DNA of 64,000 bases from SVEL01 sp017381055 (lineage in GTDB: Bacteria > Bacillota > Clostridia > Lachnospirales > Lachnospiraceae), in NCBI GenBank assembly GCA_036307185.1, contig JAXJYC010000046.1, forward strand, positions 1 to 64,000, written 5' to 3'. Position 1 is the stretch's first letter, and each line of letters starts with the position of its first letter. Position numbers and translations under genes: made by a program. Below, in pieces: positions 63,904 to 64,000 of the stretch. Under the pieces are notes generated by a model, which was not told the DNA's origin, did no database searches, and worked only from the letters and a program-made list of their open reading frames with translations.

Positions 63904-63942
63904 GTATATACTTAGTATATACCTCTCCTGAAAAATAATCAA
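63904..63942 (-). promoter_or_regulatory. mazEF promoter and palindromic operator
   Basis: TTGATT (63937-63942) and TATACT (63914-63919), 17 bp apart on the minus strand. The -10 lies inside GTATATAC-TTA-GTATATAC (63904-63922), a near-perfect palindrome, a natural binding site for MazE-MazF autoregulation. Confidence 0.7.
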
Positions 63943-64000
63943 TACATCATATTCATATTCTGATCATATAATTATAGAAAAAGGATATTTCCCTGTTGCC

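Overview
The window is low-GC bacterial DNA, densely coded and mostly on the minus strand. Strong AGGAGG-type ribosome binding sites and Rho-independent terminators stand behind almost every transcript. The gene content fits a gut Firmicute of class Clostridia, most likely a Lachnospiraceae: a bile salt hydrolase-type enzyme, a GH36 alpha-galactosidase, an ECF transporter module beside truA-rplM-rpsI, a chemotaxis CheX/CheY pair, a DegV protein and a DUF4080 radical SAM protein. The genus cannot be fixed from the sequence. I saw no rRNA, tRNA or CRISPR array.

Layout. 1-111: 5' end of a group II intron just behind a terminator. 163-2222+: argD with a thioredoxin-fold partner, then a CheX/CheY pair, lgt and a small membrane protein. 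4652-7870: first carB. 8045-13546: five-gene operon shaped like the D-alanylation (dlt) operon, with an adenylation enzyme, acyl carrier protein, MBOAT acyltransferase and SGNH protein, but carrying an inserted fold-III PLP decarboxylase. dtd and degV are divergent next to it. 15338-18774: second carB, preceded by a U-rich leader peptide and an attenuator. 18803-24252: tight operon of ybaK, radical SAM, S66 carboxypeptidase, CapA lipoprotein and tRNA-dihydrouridine synthase. 24361-27165: P-type cation ATPase under a probable yybP-ykoY (Mn2+) riboswitch. 27190-29367: alpha-galactosidase. 29697-32249: Nudix, M50-like and bile-salt-hydrolase genes. 32686-35642: pyruvate kinase and a diguanylate cyclase. 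35799-37900: hypothetical protein and L-lactate dehydrogenase.

38241-41916 encodes a heterodimeric ABC exporter. 42157-43610 is the wreck of a MacB-type permease fused to an ATPase tail. An XRE regulator follows, then pyridoxal kinase divergent from a C-terminally truncated MocR/PdxR-like regulator, a transglutaminase lipoprotein and a PfkB kinase. 48877-54818 is an accessory stretch: an orphan sensor domain, a DUF11 protein, an MBL hydrolase, a nucleoside phosphorylase, a MerR-methyltransferase fusion, a GNAT fragment and a putative PD-(D/E)XK nuclease. An 8 x 52-bp palindrome array (54841-55232) sits just upstream of the nuclease gene. 55606-60264 holds rpsI, rplM, truA, ecfT and a fused EcfA1-EcfA2. 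The window ends with a large surface protein, a hexapeptide acetyltransferase and a MazEF pair.

The most unusual items are: (1) the dlt-like operon with a BtrK-like decarboxylase, which suggests esterification of a cell-surface polymer with a decarboxylated amino acid such as GABA; (2) two copies of a ~290-nt structured element (29402-29695 and 37932-38223) whose stems differ by compensatory changes; (3) the pyrBI-like leader/attenuator before the second carB, with two carB genes and no carA nearby; (4) two arrays of short palindromes, each just upstream of a minus-strand gene.
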